A stretch of DNA of 36,923 bases from Paracoccaceae bacterium (GCA_027489375.1 JAIXZW010000015.1:1-36923), one strand, 5' to 3'; positions 24,864 through 33,860 are shown, counted from the stretch's first letter. The notes: generated by a model not told the origin, from the letters alone. Numbers and translations: made by a program.

Positions 24864-26061
24864 GTGCCCCGCCCTTCGCTGGAACTGGCTGACATCTTCC
24901 GCACCCATGGCCCAGCGTGGCGACGGGCCAATGCGGGGCATATCAGCCTGACCCAGCTAAAGGTGATGTCGGCCATTGAAGCCTGCCGAACCGAGGCACT
25001 CGGCGGGCATGTGGCCGGTTGCGCCAACTGCGGCCACCACCACATCGCCTACAACTCCTGCAAGAACCGGCATTGCCCCAAATGCCAAGGACCGGCGGCG
25101 CGCGACTGGATGGCGGCCCGCGCCGAGGACCTGCTACCGGTCGAATACTTCCACGTCGTCTTCACCCTGCCGGCCGAGATCGCGCAGATCGCCTGTTGGA
25201 ACAAGAAGGCAGTCTATGACCTGTTGTTCCGCGCCTCGGCCGAAACGGTCATGACCAACCATCGCAGCCGACCCCAAACGCCTTGGCGCACGGCTCGGCA
25301 TGACGGCGGTGCTGCACACCTGGGGATCGGCGTTGACCCATCATCCCCACATCCACATGATCGTTCCGGGCGGCGGCCTCTCGCCAGATGGTGGCCGCTG
25401 GATCGCCTGTCGACGGGGGTTCTTCCTACCCGTGCAGGTCCTATCGAGGCTCTTTCGCCGCATGTTCCTCGAAGGCCTGCTCGCCCTCCACCACGCCGGA
25501 CACCTGATCTTCTTCGGTGACCGATCTGGATTGGCCGATGCGGGCACATTTACCGCCTGGCTGGCTCCGTTCCGCAAGTCGGAATGGGTGGTCTATGCCA
25601 AGCCTCCGTTCGGCGGCCCTGAAGCAGTTCTGGCCTATCTCAGCCGTTACACCCACCGTGTGGCGATCTCGAACACCCGCCTGGTTAGTGCTGACGCCGA
25701 CACGGTCGCGTTCCGCTGGAAGGACTATCGCATCAAGACCGGCGATCGCCAAAAGGTCATGCGGCTGACCACCGATGAGTTCATCCGCCGCTTTCTGAGC
25801 CATGTCCTGCCGGATGGATTCCACCGCATCCGGCATTACGGCCTGCTTGCCAGCGCCGCCCGCAAAGTCAACATCGCGAAGATCCGCAGCCTGCTAGGTA
25901 TGACGCTTCCCGACGCGGCCCCCGCAACTGAGGTCGAGCCCGCCCCGCTCACCCTTCGAGAGCCGTGCCCATGTTGCGGTGGCCCGATGAGGATCATCGA
26001 AATCTTCCTCAGAGGGCAAAAGCCGCAATCACGAGCACCGCCTCGGGAGATGGCAGCATGA
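24864..26061 (+). pseudogene. IS91-family Y2 (HUH) transposase, frameshifted
   Basis: The first frame (from GTG 24864) carries the N-terminal zinc-binding domain (CANCGHHH, KNRHCPKCQ). The second frame (to 26061) carries the HUH motif THHPHIHMIVPGGG and the catalytic Tyr region YLSRYTHRVAISN. The family reading passes from ETVMT in one frame directly to IAADPKRLGARLGMTAVLH in the other at about 25254-25261, where ACCAACCA is a tandem copy of a four-base unit. Removing four bases gives a single frame of 398 codons, the normal family length. A sequencing error is possible; programmed frameshifting is unlikely since no slippery run is seen. Confidence 0.85.
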
Positions 26062-26554
26062 CGAAACGCCCGCCATCCAGATCGATCCGGCACCGGTTCC
26101 CGTCTGGGCACCGAACCGTTGGCGATTGCCCACAGCGGCCCGACCACGCAGAAATGGCCAGGCTCTGTCTTGGTTCAGCCACCGGCGTATCTGCCCAAGC
26201 CAACGGCGCATCGGCATTATTCTGCAAGAGTTCACATTGCGCCCGCCCTTCATGCCTCCAAACATCGCTGATCATCGTCCCAGACCCTGACGTCGGCGCT
26301 CTTTCCCCATAGACCGCGCCTCGCCCCCCGCGGCTTCGTCCTTCCGAGGTTTGTCAACGTGGACCGCCAACACCCGGCGGCTGATGTCGCGCCGCGGTCC
26401 ACGTCGAAAAACCTTCAGGTAAGCGGCCCTTGGCTTGTGCTTAAACGACGTCCGCTTTCCGGCTCGATTCATATCTGAGATCCAGTCCCCCCATATGACC
26501 AAGGAGTCCATAACTGCCAAACGAACGTTACGCTGGTTTGTACAGGGGGCGACG
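26062..26554. other. non-coding tail of the IS91 element and leader of the serine recombinase
   Basis: About 490 bases without a supported gene. The left part looks like the untranslated origin end of the IS91 element. An 11-bp inverted repeat lies at 26357-26404. The frame of the downstream recombinase is open back to 26435, but the ribosome site favours a later start. Confidence 0.5.
26357..26404. repeat. 11-bp perfect inverted repeat
   Basis: ACGTGGACCGC at 26357-26367 and its exact reverse complement at 26394-26404, 26 bases apart, with a smaller GGCGG/CCGCC-like pairing inside. It may be the origin-end hairpin of the IS91 element or a site for the serine recombinase that begins 150 bases later. 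Confidence 0.6.
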
Positions 26555-27232
26555 ATGCAGCAGCTGGTGGCTCACGAGCGGGTTTCGACGGCGCGGAAGG
26601 GGGCCAGCTGCCTTGGGCTCGAGGCGCAGCGCAGGGTGATCGAGGACTTCGCAGCTACGCGCGGGGCCGAGGTTGTGGCCCGCTTTACCGAGGTGGAAAG
26701 CGGGCGCAAGGCGGACCGGCCGGAGTTGGCTAAGGCCCTGCATATGGCCAAGGTCACGGGTGCGACGCTGGTCATCGCCATGCTGGACCGGTTTAGCCGG
26801 AAGGCGGCCTTCCTGCTTGCCCTGCGCGACAGCGGGGTGCGGTTCCTGGCCTACGACATGCCCGAGGCCAATGACCTGACCGTGGGGATCATGGCGCTTG
26901 TCGCACAGGCCGAGCGGGAGGCGATCTCACGGCGGCCCAAGGAGGCGCTGGCCGTGGCCAAGGCACGCAGAGTGGAGCTGGGCAATCCGAACGATGCCGC
27001 GGCCTTGAAACGGGTCGGGAAGGGCGGGGCCGCTCTGAGGGCGGCAGTGTCGATAAACGCGCGAGCCTTCGCCGGCGACGTGGACCTAGTCATCGCAGAT
27101 ATTCGCACGGCCGGACACGCCTCGCTTCAAGCCATCACGAAGGAACTGACGACGCGCGTGATCAGGACACGGCTTGGAGGGGCGTGGAAAGTGGGGAATG
27201 TGAAAGGGCTGCTCGAAAGATGCAGTGGCTGA
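26555..27232 (+). CDS. small serine recombinase (resolvase family)
   Basis: A 225-aa protein with the resolvase N-terminal domain. The catalytic Ser with its preceding Arg is in HERVSTARKG, followed by LGLEAQRRVIEDF, ESGRKADRPELAKAL, MLDRFSRKAAFL and MPEANDLTVGIMALVAQAERE. A short C-terminal helix-turn-helix (ASLQAITKEL, then GAWKVGNVKGLL) follows. Start ATG 26555 has AGGGGGC seven bases upstream. Some usually conserved positions are changed (ISRRPKEAL where ISxRTxxAL is common), so activity is uncertain. It is placed between the IS91 tail and a phage fragment, so it is probably a leftover of another element. Confidence 0.85.
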   Translation: MQQLVAHERVSTARKGASCLGLEAQRRVIEDFAATRGAEVVARFTEVESGRKADRPELAKALHMAKVTGATLVIAMLDRFSRKAAFLLALRDSGVRFLAYDMPEANDLTVGIMALVAQAEREAISRRPKEALAVAKARRVELGNPNDAAALKRVGKGGAALRAAVSINARAFAGDVDLVIADIRTAGHASLQAITKELTTRVIRTRLGGAWKVGNVKGLLERCSG

Positions 27233-27250
27233 GGCAAGTCGTCAGGCCCT

Positions 27251-27595
27251 GAGCGCGCGAACGGCGTTGCCATACGCTTCCAGCGCGGCGGCCACATCCG
27301 CTGGCAGCTGGTCGCAAACGACGGTACCGGCGCACCGACGCTGACCGACATGGGCGCGTCCTTCGCCCTCGCCACGGGCGGGGTGCTGACCCTGTTCATC
27401 GCCGCACCACCGAACGGCAGTTCCGTTTGGGTACGCGTGGTCGACGAGGTGTCAGGTGCGGTATTCGAGCAGGAAATCACAGTTGACCTGCCCGCCAACA
27501 CGCAGTTCCTTTCGCCGCAGCTGTTCATGAACAACGGGGCCACGGCGGCAGCGGTAGCCTACGACTGCTCGGGGGTCTACGTGGAGACGGATTAA
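27251..27595 (+). pseudogene. 3' remnant of a phage structural-type gene
   Basis: The frame is open from the recombinase stop at 27232 to a TAA at 27593-27595. From about 27251 it reads like the end of a larger phage-type protein (ERANGVAIRFQRGGHIRWQL, then NDGTGAPTLTDMGASFALA). The ATG at 27350 is inside this conserved part and has no good ribosome site, so the 5' part of the gene appears lost. Assignment to a phage structural family is from general look only. Confidence 0.4.
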
Positions 27596-28173
27596 TGAAG
27601 TTCTCCCAATGGTCGCTGGGTTTCAATCGTACAACACGGAAGAACGATATCACCTTGAGCCCCACAAGAAGTTGTGAGCACGAAGGTCGCCCTGCACCCC
27701 CGTTCCAACTAGAACGTGCCTGCGGCCGTGGTGAACGGCCTAGGCGTGTTGGTCCTGAACATGCGACCCCACCAGCTTGCCAGCCCGGATTATGAGCCCC
27801 TGATCAGCCTACCGATCTCGGACCACCTTCGGCAGCCAACGGTGAGTGTAGTCGACACTCATGTGGATCAGAAAGCGGCCTATGTCCTGTCTTTCTTCGC
27901 CATTCTTTTCGCCCACCTTCATGAACTCGGCCCCGACCCCACTTTGCTGTGGCATTGCCGTCAATGGCCAGCAGCCTGATGATCAAGCCATCTTTCCAAA
28001 GTGCTTCCCAAGGTGCGTCCAAGGTCGTGGGAACTTGATACAAAAGTGTGGTCCGGAACCAAACGTTGATCCCGGGCCACGCCGCACCTGCTGGGAGGAA
28101 CAGCTGCGGTCTATCGGTGCGCCACTTGACTAACGAATATTGAACCGCACTTCGTGTGGACTGACGCAAGATT
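27596..28173. other. about 580 bases without recognisable genes
   Basis: A junction zone between the mobile-element remnants and the sugar-transport operon. A 66-codon frame starting MKFSQWSLGF at 27595 touches the end of the phage remnant (TAATG) and may be a degraded following gene; its later part is not protein-like. A 125-codon minus-strand frame at 27804-28181 lacks a ribosome site and known motifs. Nothing else supported. Confidence 0.5.
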
Positions 28174-28833
28174 TCAGGCAAGCAAGCTCGAAACTTTGCC
28201 AGCTACGGCCGAACCAAGAATCTTGTTGTCCTCAGCGGTAAAGTGAATGCCATCACAGCCATTGGTAGACATGATCTGGCCCGCGTCCAGCATCTCGATG
28301 CCGAAGAACGAACACAGTGCCTTGTATTGCTTTGGCATCGCCAATGTCTTTTCGCGCCCGCCTTCGAACATGCCCTGGAACCACTCGTGCGGCATATCGG
28401 CCAAAGGCGGCGGACAGATCACCAGAACCTTGGGCGCACCGTAGACTGTTCCCACGCCGCCTGCCGAGGTCAGGATCTGGATCAGCAGTTTGGAAAGGCC
28501 ATTGGCGATTTCATAGGGCGTGCGGCGGAAGACCGCTTTTGTGTCATTGGTGCCAAGCATCACGATAACCAGATCCAGCGGGAAATGGGTGGCCAATGCT
28601 GCGGGCAGGTGGTTTGATCCGTTCAGGCGTGCATCGGTTGTATCATCCAGATTGGTTGTCCGGGCTGATAGTCCCTCTTCCAGAACCTCATAGCCTTCGC
28701 CCAAAGCAGCGGCCATCACGCCGGTCCAGCGTTCGGCAAACGGGTAACGGGTCGTCGGCGCCCCTGCCATGGTAGGAACCCAACCCCAGGTCAGTGAATC
28801 GCCAAAGCACATCACTCTTTTCTTGTCAGTCAT
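28174..28833 (-). CDS. SGNH/GDSL-family hydrolase (esterase)
   Basis: A 219-aa SGNH hydrolase. Block I is CFGDSLTWGW with the nucleophile Ser near residue 13, an EEGLSARTT segment carries the block II Gly, block III is MLGTNDTK and block V is DGIHFTAED with the Asp-x-x-His pair. It has no signal peptide, so it is cytoplasmic. ATG 28833 has GAGGAGGA five bases upstream; the open frame to 28923 overlaps the previous gene. It is the last gene of the transporter operon, 67 bases after a permease, so it may remove acyl groups from the imported compound. That is an inference from position. Confidence 0.88.
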   Translation of the reverse strand: MTDKKRVMCFGDSLTWGWVPTMAGAPTTRYPFAERWTGVMAAALGEGYEVLEEGLSARTTNLDDTTDARLNGSNHLPAALATHFPLDLVIVMLGTNDTKAVFRRTPYEIANGLSKLLIQILTSAGGVGTVYGAPKVLVICPPPLADMPHEWFQGMFEGGREKTLAMPKQYKALCSFFGIEMLDAGQIMSTNGCDGIHFTAEDNKILGSAVAGKVSSLLA

Positions 28834-28900
28834 CCCAGTCCTCCTCTTTTCGCGTGAGATATAGTGTCTGTCAGTTGGCCTACGGCGATCGTCACTGGCT

Positions 28901-29896
28901 TCATCTGCGCATGACGCGCACAATCGCCAACGACAGGATCAGTGCGCTGCCGGTAAATATCTGGTCCATCCAGTAGGGTGCGCCGATTAGGATCAAACCT
29001 GTGATCCCGAATTGAATCACTGCAATCGACAGGATCGCACCGCGTACGTTGTAGCTGCCCAGCCGGAAGGCGGCGGCACTGAGGAAGGCCGCGGTCAGAC
29101 CGGGGAACAAGAGATCTGGGCCGACGTTGGGTGATCCAAGCTGCGCCTTGAACAGTTGCACGGTGCCCGCGATGCCCGCCAGAAAACCGCCCGCAGCAAA
29201 GGCCAGCAGTTTCAAGCGTTCCGACCGAATCCCGGCCATACGCGCGGCTGGTGCAGACGAACCGATGGCCTTCCACTGTCGTCCAAGGGGCGTGTGTTCC
29301 GTGACGTACCAGACGACAACTGCGACAATCATCAGGTAGTAGAGCGTCAGCGGCAGGCCGAGGGGTTTGGGCTCGGACAGAAGTCTCAGCGTTTCCTTTG
29401 GAAGTCCCGCTTCGATCACGCGGCCATTGGCAAGCCCGGTGATTGCCGCCGTAAGGATGGTAAAGGTTCCCAGCGTGGTGATCAGCGATGGCACACGGAA
29501 CTTGACCACCAACAGGCCGTTGCAAAGCCCGATGCAGGTTGCCACCAGAATGGATGCCAGAACCGCCGGCATCAGTGGCCAGGCCAGATGCGACATCAGA
29601 GCCGCAGCCGACAAAGAGGTGACCGTCAAAACGGCTGGCAAGGACGCGTCAATCTCGCCCGCGATCAAGGGCACAAGCAGCGCCAGTACAATCAGCCCCA
29701 GAATGGCAGAATTGCTGACCACAACGTTGAAACTGGCACGGGTGGCAAAGGTTTCCGGCGCCATGAGTGAGAAAAAGATCAGTTCTGCGATCAGTAGAAA
29801 GACCATCCCATACGGGGCAGCGCGCGCCATCCAGCCAGACTTCCTTTGCCGGCTTGTACCGCCCATATGGGTTGAAAGGTTGGTCTGGCTGGTCAT
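28901..29896 (-). CDS. CUT2-type sugar ABC transporter permease (first system)
   Basis: A 331-aa RbsC-like permease with about eight to ten hydrophobic segments. The family landmark LLVPLIAGEIDASLPAVLTV (the site of the usual GxxDLS-type loop) and the cytoplasmic coupling stretch TPLGRQWKAIGSSAPAARMAGI are both visible. A positively charged lead (RQRKSGWMAR) precedes the first membrane segment. The start overlaps the ATPase stop (ATGA), so it is translated with it. With the other permease it should form a heterodimeric channel. Confidence 0.9.
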   Translation of the reverse strand: MTSQTNLSTHMGGTSRQRKSGWMARAAPYGMVFLLIAELIFFSLMAPETFATRASFNVVVSNSAILGLIVLALLVPLIAGEIDASLPAVLTVTSLSAAALMSHLAWPLMPAVLASILVATCIGLCNGLLVVKFRVPSLITTLGTFTILTAAITGLANGRVIEAGLPKETLRLLSEPKPLGLPLTLYYLMIVAVVVWYVTEHTPLGRQWKAIGSSAPAARMAGIRSERLKLLAFAAGGFLAGIAGTVQLFKAQLGSPNVGPDLLFPGLTAAFLSAAAFRLGSYNVRGAILSIAVIQFGITGLILIGAPYWMDQIFTGSALILSLAIVRVMRR

Positions 29897-31413
29897 TGGA
29901 TCAGCTCCCCGACCGGTGCCTGGGTCCCGATCGTGGCAAGGGATATATTGTGCTCGGTCGCTTCCGCCCCCGATAGCGCGGCCACGATCCGGCCTGACCG
30001 CATGATCAGAACCCGGTCGCAGATCGCCTCCAGATCGTCATGCTGGTTCGAGATCAAGATCACTGCCGCTCCGTTGGCGGCAGCATTGCGAAGGGCGGCA
30101 TAGATGGCATTCTTGGACCCGATATCCACGCCGACATCGGGCTGATCACAGATCAACAGCTTGGGGTTCAAGCGCATCCATTTGGCAAGAATGGCCTTTT
30201 GCTGGTTTCCGCCCGAAAAAGACGAAAACCGCCGACGCCCATTCGGGGGCTGAACGTTGAAATCGGCGACCAGACCATCAACCTCTGCCGCCTCTGCCGT
30301 CCCATTTAGCCAGCCCTTGCGGAAAAACCGGTTCAAATTAGTGGCGGTTATGTTTTCGCCGAGGCTCGCTTCGGCAAAGCTGCCATTGCCGTGTCGGTCT
30401 TCGGTGACCAGCCCAATACCGGCCAAAACCGCCTCGGCCGGGTGGGCAAAGACGACAGGCTGGCCTTCCAGCATCATCTGACCGGCTTGGCAGGCGTGCG
30501 CGCCAAATATGATCTCGGCCAATTCGGTGCAGCCCGAACCTTGCAACCCGGTTAGGCCAACCACCTCGCCCTTGCAGATCGTCAGGTTGATGTCTTTTGT
30601 TCTTTGGCCACAGACGCCGGTCAGGGACAGAACCTGCTCGGCGGTCTCCTGACCCTTCTGTACTGGGCTCTTGATCGTCTTTTGAAGCTTACGGCCCAGC
30701 ATCAATTCGACGATATCCGCCTCTGAGGTTTCTCTCGTGGTTTCGGTGGAAATAAGCTTGCCTTCGCGCAGGACTGAAATCCGGTCACACAAGCGAAACA
30801 CCTCGGATAGGTGATGCGAGACATAGATCATCCCGATCCCTGTCGCGCGCAGCCTTTCCAGCGTTTCAAACAGGGCACCGATTTCGGTGCTGGGCAGAGC
30901 GGCGGTGGGTTCGTCCAGAACCAACAGCTTCGCGCCGTCTTTCAGGCCTTGCGTGGCGCGGGCGATAGCCACGGCGGTGCGTTGCACCAGGTTCAAACGG
31001 CCAATCTCGGCGCGCGGGTCAATCCCCGCATGCCCAAGACTGGCCAATAGGTCGGCCGCAGCGGCATTCATTTCGCGCCAGCGGATATTCCCAAGGGCCC
31101 CGGTCTGATAGCCAACGCCAAGGCAGATGTTTTCCGCCACGCTTAGCGACTGGATCAACCCGAGGTCCTGCTGGACAAAGGCAATCTGCTTTGCACCCGG
31201 CTGTAACGGATCGCCGTTGACCTTGATCGATCCCTTGTCGATCGACCAATAGCCAGATAGGCATTTTATCAACGTCGATTTGCCAGCGCCGTTTCCACCC
31301 ATCAGGGCATGAATTTCGCCCTGTTCGACAGTCAGATCAATGCCTTGCAGAATGTGGTTTCCGATCAGGGTCTTGTGCAGGTTCACGATGCTGAGAAGCG
31401 CGTTCTGGTTCAT
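29893..31413 (-). CDS. CUT2-type sugar ABC transporter ATP-binding protein (twin ABC domains)
   Basis: A 506-aa RbsA/MglA-like protein. Domain 1 has Walker A GGNGAGKST at residues 39-47 and Walker B with LVLDEPTAALP. Domain 2 has the degenerate Walker A typical of this family (GLTGLQGSGCTELA, no Lys), the signature FSGGNQQKAILAKWM and a Walker B reading LLICDQPDVGVDIG. The catalytic Glu usually found there is replaced by Gln. The domain 1 signature is also variant (LNLVQRTAVAIARA). I start at ATG 31413, overlapping the preceding permease stop (ATGA), rather than at 31431. It powers import by the two flanking permeases. Confidence 0.92.
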   Translation of the reverse strand: MNQNALLSIVNLHKTLIGNHILQGIDLTVEQGEIHALMGGNGAGKSTLIKCLSGYWSIDKGSIKVNGDPLQPGAKQIAFVQQDLGLIQSLSVAENICLGVGYQTGALGNIRWREMNAAAADLLASLGHAGIDPRAEIGRLNLVQRTAVAIARATQGLKDGAKLLVLDEPTAALPSTEIGALFETLERLRATGIGMIYVSHHLSEVFRLCDRISVLREGKLISTETTRETSEADIVELMLGRKLQKTIKSPVQKGQETAEQVLSLTGVCGQRTKDINLTICKGEVVGLTGLQGSGCTELAEIIFGAHACQAGQMMLEGQPVVFAHPAEAVLAGIGLVTEDRHGNGSFAEASLGENITATNLNRFFRKGWLNGTAEAAEVDGLVADFNVQPPNGRRRFSSFSGGNQQKAILAKWMRLNPKLLICDQPDVGVDIGSKNAIYAALRNAAANGAAVILISNQHDDLEAICDRVLIMRSGRIVAALSGAEATEHNISLATIGTQAPVGELIQ

Positions 31414-32378
31414 GTCGCGCGCCGCCCCCAAAAGAATTGCACCGAAGCGACCGAGACGATCAGGGCCGTTCCATAGAACACCCCATCAATCCAGTTTGGC
31501 GCGCCAAGCATGCTGATCCCGGTGATGCTGACCGCCAAGGCAAAGATCGCCGTCAAGGTGCCCGCTACATTGAACGTGCCGATGCGAAAGGCCACTGCCC
31601 CCAGAAACACCGAGGCGATGGCCGGAAACAGATACCCGCTGCCGATGCTGGAAGTCGCGGCAGACGAGGCCGAAAGCTGCAACAAGGCCGCCAGACCGGC
31701 AAGCAAACCGCCCGCCGCAAAAGCCCCGATCTTCAATCGGTCGCTTTGCAGACCGAGCAGCCGTGCGCTTTCTGCCGATCCGCCGACGGCATACCATTTG
31801 CGGCCCAGCGGCGTCATTTCGGTGATGTACCACACGATCAGTGCGATCGCGCACAGGTAGACAAAAGGCAAAGCGCCATAGGCCAGCTCATTCGACAGCC
31901 CGCGCAACACCTCACCACTTTCACCGCCGACGGTGATCGACCGCCCCTCGGTCAGGGCTTCGCTAGCGCCGCGCAAAAGGATCATCATGCCCAAGCTGAC
32001 GATCAGCGAACTTGCCCGCGTCAGGGCGACCAGAATGCCCGTCGTGCATCCCAAAAGGGTGGCGGCCGCCAAACCCACTGCCGCGGCGCCCGGCAATGAC
32101 CAGCCGAAATCGGCGACCATCTTTGCCACGATCAGCATGGTCGTGGTGAAGACCATGGCCAGAGAAACGTCAAACTCGCCCGCGATCAACGGCACCAGAA
32201 CGCCCAGTGCCAGAATGGCCAGAACAGATTGGCTGGAAACCGTGGTGTGCAGGTTTGCCATGGTTGCGAACTGATCAGGGATCAGGACCGAGAACAGCAC
32301 GATCAGCGCCAAGAGACCGATCATCAAGCCATAGGGCGCAAGTTCCTTGCGTTTAAAAGAGGGGGTTTTCGTCGCCAT
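31410..32378 (-). CDS. CUT2-type sugar ABC transporter permease (first system, second subunit)
   Basis: A 322-aa RbsC-like permease. It has multiple membrane spans, the landmark LGVLVPLIAGEFDVSLAMVF and the coupling stretch TPLGRKWYAVGGSAESARLLGL. A basic lead (PSFKRKELAPYG) precedes the first span. It is the first gene after the binding protein (87-base gap with a small hairpin) and overlaps the ATPase start. It is clearly related to the permease at 28901-29896, as expected of a heterodimeric pair. Confidence 0.9.
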   Translation of the reverse strand: MATKTPSFKRKELAPYGLMIGLLALIVLFSVLIPDQFATMANLHTTVSSQSVLAILALGVLVPLIAGEFDVSLAMVFTTTMLIVAKMVADFGWSLPGAAAVGLAAATLLGCTTGILVALTRASSLIVSLGMMILLRGASEALTEGRSITVGGESGEVLRGLSNELAYGALPFVYLCAIALIVWYITEMTPLGRKWYAVGGSAESARLLGLQSDRLKIGAFAAGGLLAGLAALLQLSASSAATSSIGSGYLFPAIASVFLGAVAFRIGTFNVAGTLTAIFALAVSITGISMLGAPNWIDGVFYGTALIVSVASVQFFWGRRAT

Positions 32379-32410
32379 GAATCGCCTTTAGCGGTATGGG
32401 GAGGTGCAAA

Positions 32411-32430
32411 GCGGCCAACAGATCGGCCGC
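32411..32430 (-). terminator. small hairpin after the binding-protein gene
   Basis: GCGGCC, an eight-base loop, then GGCCGC, in the 87-base gap between the binding protein and the first permease. There is only a weak T-rich stretch after it. Such hairpins often lower expression of downstream transporter genes relative to the binding protein. Confidence 0.35.
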
Positions 32431-32465
32431 CCTGCCTTGTTTGGCACAATGAATCCAACTCGTGA

Positions 32466-33593
32466 TTACTTAAGGCCCCAAACTTCGCCGTATACGGCTG
32501 TGGGGTTGAACAACTGCACGTCCCAAGCCGCACCCGACGCCGCATCGATCGTACCGATGTTGCCGGGATGAAAGATGCCTTTGACCCACAGCCGATCCGT
32601 GGACGGTGCCTGACCGCTCATGAGGCGGTTCAACTCGTCGATGCCCTGCCATGCACCGCTCGGATAGGGTGCTGCGACCGAAGCCAGAAAGTTCGTTCCT
32701 TCCGAAATCCGTGCGACCCCGATGGTATTGAAGTCAACGCCAACGCCGAAGGCATCTTCAGGCAAAAGACCCGCCGCCTTGATTTCATCCACGCAAATGG
32801 CTGTCAGATCATCCACTTGGGTGATCATCACGTTGAAGCCGGGGTTTGCCAGCGCAAGGCTGGAACAATACTGCCCGATCTGCTGGAACATCTGGGCGGT
32901 ATCCGTCTGACGCAAATTGGCCTTGCAGTCGCCTCCAGCCGCCACGCATTCGGCGATGAAGGATTCAAGCCCTTCGCGACGGGCGACAGAGATTTCTGAG
33001 CCGTCATAGCCACCGATCGCATGCAGTTTGCCGTTGCCCAGCTTGTAGGCCGCGACGCCCTGCAGATAGCCAACCTCAAAGTTGTCTTGCCGGATGCCCC
33101 CATCCAGACGTGTATCAAAGGTCGGAACACCTTCTGGGTCATCAGATGTCATTCCAACAACAGGAATATCTTTCGCGGCGATAGCGCCCAGACCCTGGCC
33201 TGAGATAGAGGGGATCGCCCCAAAAGTCAGAATGCCATCGTGGCCGGCCTCTGCCGCCCGTGTCAGCTGTTCGTTCCAGGTAGCGACGTCAATCTTGCCG
33301 TCGTATTCGGTGACCGTCCAGCCGGTCAGCTTGGCGATCTGCTGCAACTCGGCCCACCACTGGACGCAAGCCGTGATCTGGCTGCCCAGACAGGCAGCCC
33401 CGATGCTTTTGCCGGGCAAAAGCGGGACTGATCCCACGTTAGACATGCCAGCGGCACCCACCGCCAAAGCTGCCTCATCCCATGTCTTGTCAACGGCCGC
33501 CTGAAAGTCTGCCAGCGCATCCGCGTTTGCGGCGGCACCAACCATGACAAGTGCCGCTGAAGCGGCCAGTCTTCTGGATAGCGAATGTCTCAA
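32466..33593 (-). CDS. periplasmic sugar-binding protein of CUT2-type ABC transporter
   Basis: A 375-aa type 1 periplasmic binding protein. It has a signal peptide (MRHSLSRRLAASAALVMV, probable cleavage after ANA), then LTRAAEAGHDGILTFGAIPS, KDIPVVGMTSDDPEG and a second lobe with YDGSEISVARREGLESF. Several cysteines (ACLGSQITACVQ, ECVAAGGDC) may form disulfides. The start codon is TTG at 33593 behind a very strong ribosome site (GGAGGAGGAAAAG); there is no ATG that keeps the signal peptide. It heads an operon with two permeases, an ATPase and an SGNH esterase. The ligand is unknown, possibly an acylated sugar or polyol. Confidence 0.9.
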   Translation of the reverse strand: MRHSLSRRLAASAALVMVGAAANADALADFQAAVDKTWDEAALAVGAAGMSNVGSVPLLPGKSIGAACLGSQITACVQWWAELQQIAKLTGWTVTEYDGKIDVATWNEQLTRAAEAGHDGILTFGAIPSISGQGLGAIAAKDIPVVGMTSDDPEGVPTFDTRLDGGIRQDNFEVGYLQGVAAYKLGNGKLHAIGGYDGSEISVARREGLESFIAECVAAGGDCKANLRQTDTAQMFQQIGQYCSSLALANPGFNVMITQVDDLTAICVDEIKAAGLLPEDAFGVGVDFNTIGVARISEGTNFLASVAAPYPSGAWQGIDELNRLMSGQAPSTDRLWVKGIFHPGNIGTIDAASGAAWDVQLFNPTAVYGEVWGLK

Positions 33594-33636
33594 CTTTTCC
33601 TCCTCCGATTTCGTTTCACGTCTCTCCCTGACGCGG

Positions 33637-33666
33637 AGCCTAGTTCGCCAGTCTTTCAGATGTCAA
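33637..33666 (-). promoter_or_regulatory. sigma-70-type promoter of the first transporter operon
   Basis: On the minus strand TTGACA (33666-33661) and TAGGCT (33642-33637) are separated by 18 bases, about 45 bases upstream of the binding-protein start. A partly symmetric TTATTCAGAGTGAA lies just upstream of the -35 box and could bind a repressor or activator. Confidence 0.6.
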
Positions 33667-33860
33667 CACTTATTCAGAGTGAATGACTATGTTGGTTGAT
33701 GTTTCTTTTGGCGCTGCTGCAGATGCGTAGCTTCGATGCCCTTCTTCAGAATTATCTTTCCAAGACAATAGGATATGATTTGCAGAGAGTTAGAAAAGCA
33801 TCAAACGGCGGCTTGATTGGCGCGGCCGCTTTTGCGCGTGCGATACGGTTTGTTTTAGGA

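Larger units (their letters stand above)
23961..26310 (+). mobile_element. IS91-family insertion element with tyrosine recombinase (core; outer ends not defined)
   Basis: Two adjacent same-strand genes: a short tyrosine recombinase and a Y2/HUH transposase of the IS91 type. This two-gene layout is known in IS91 relatives of alphaproteobacteria. IS91 elements move by rolling-circle replication and lack terminal inverted repeats and target duplications, so exact ends cannot be read from the sequence. The left end should lie in 23814-23960. The right end is probably in 26300-26410, where a hairpin-forming repeat occurs. The transposase is frameshifted, so this copy is probably immobile on its own. 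Confidence 0.75.

Noticed and set aside
27804..28181. 125-codon minus-strand frame
   Set aside because: No ribosome site or family look; composition resembles non-coding junction DNA.
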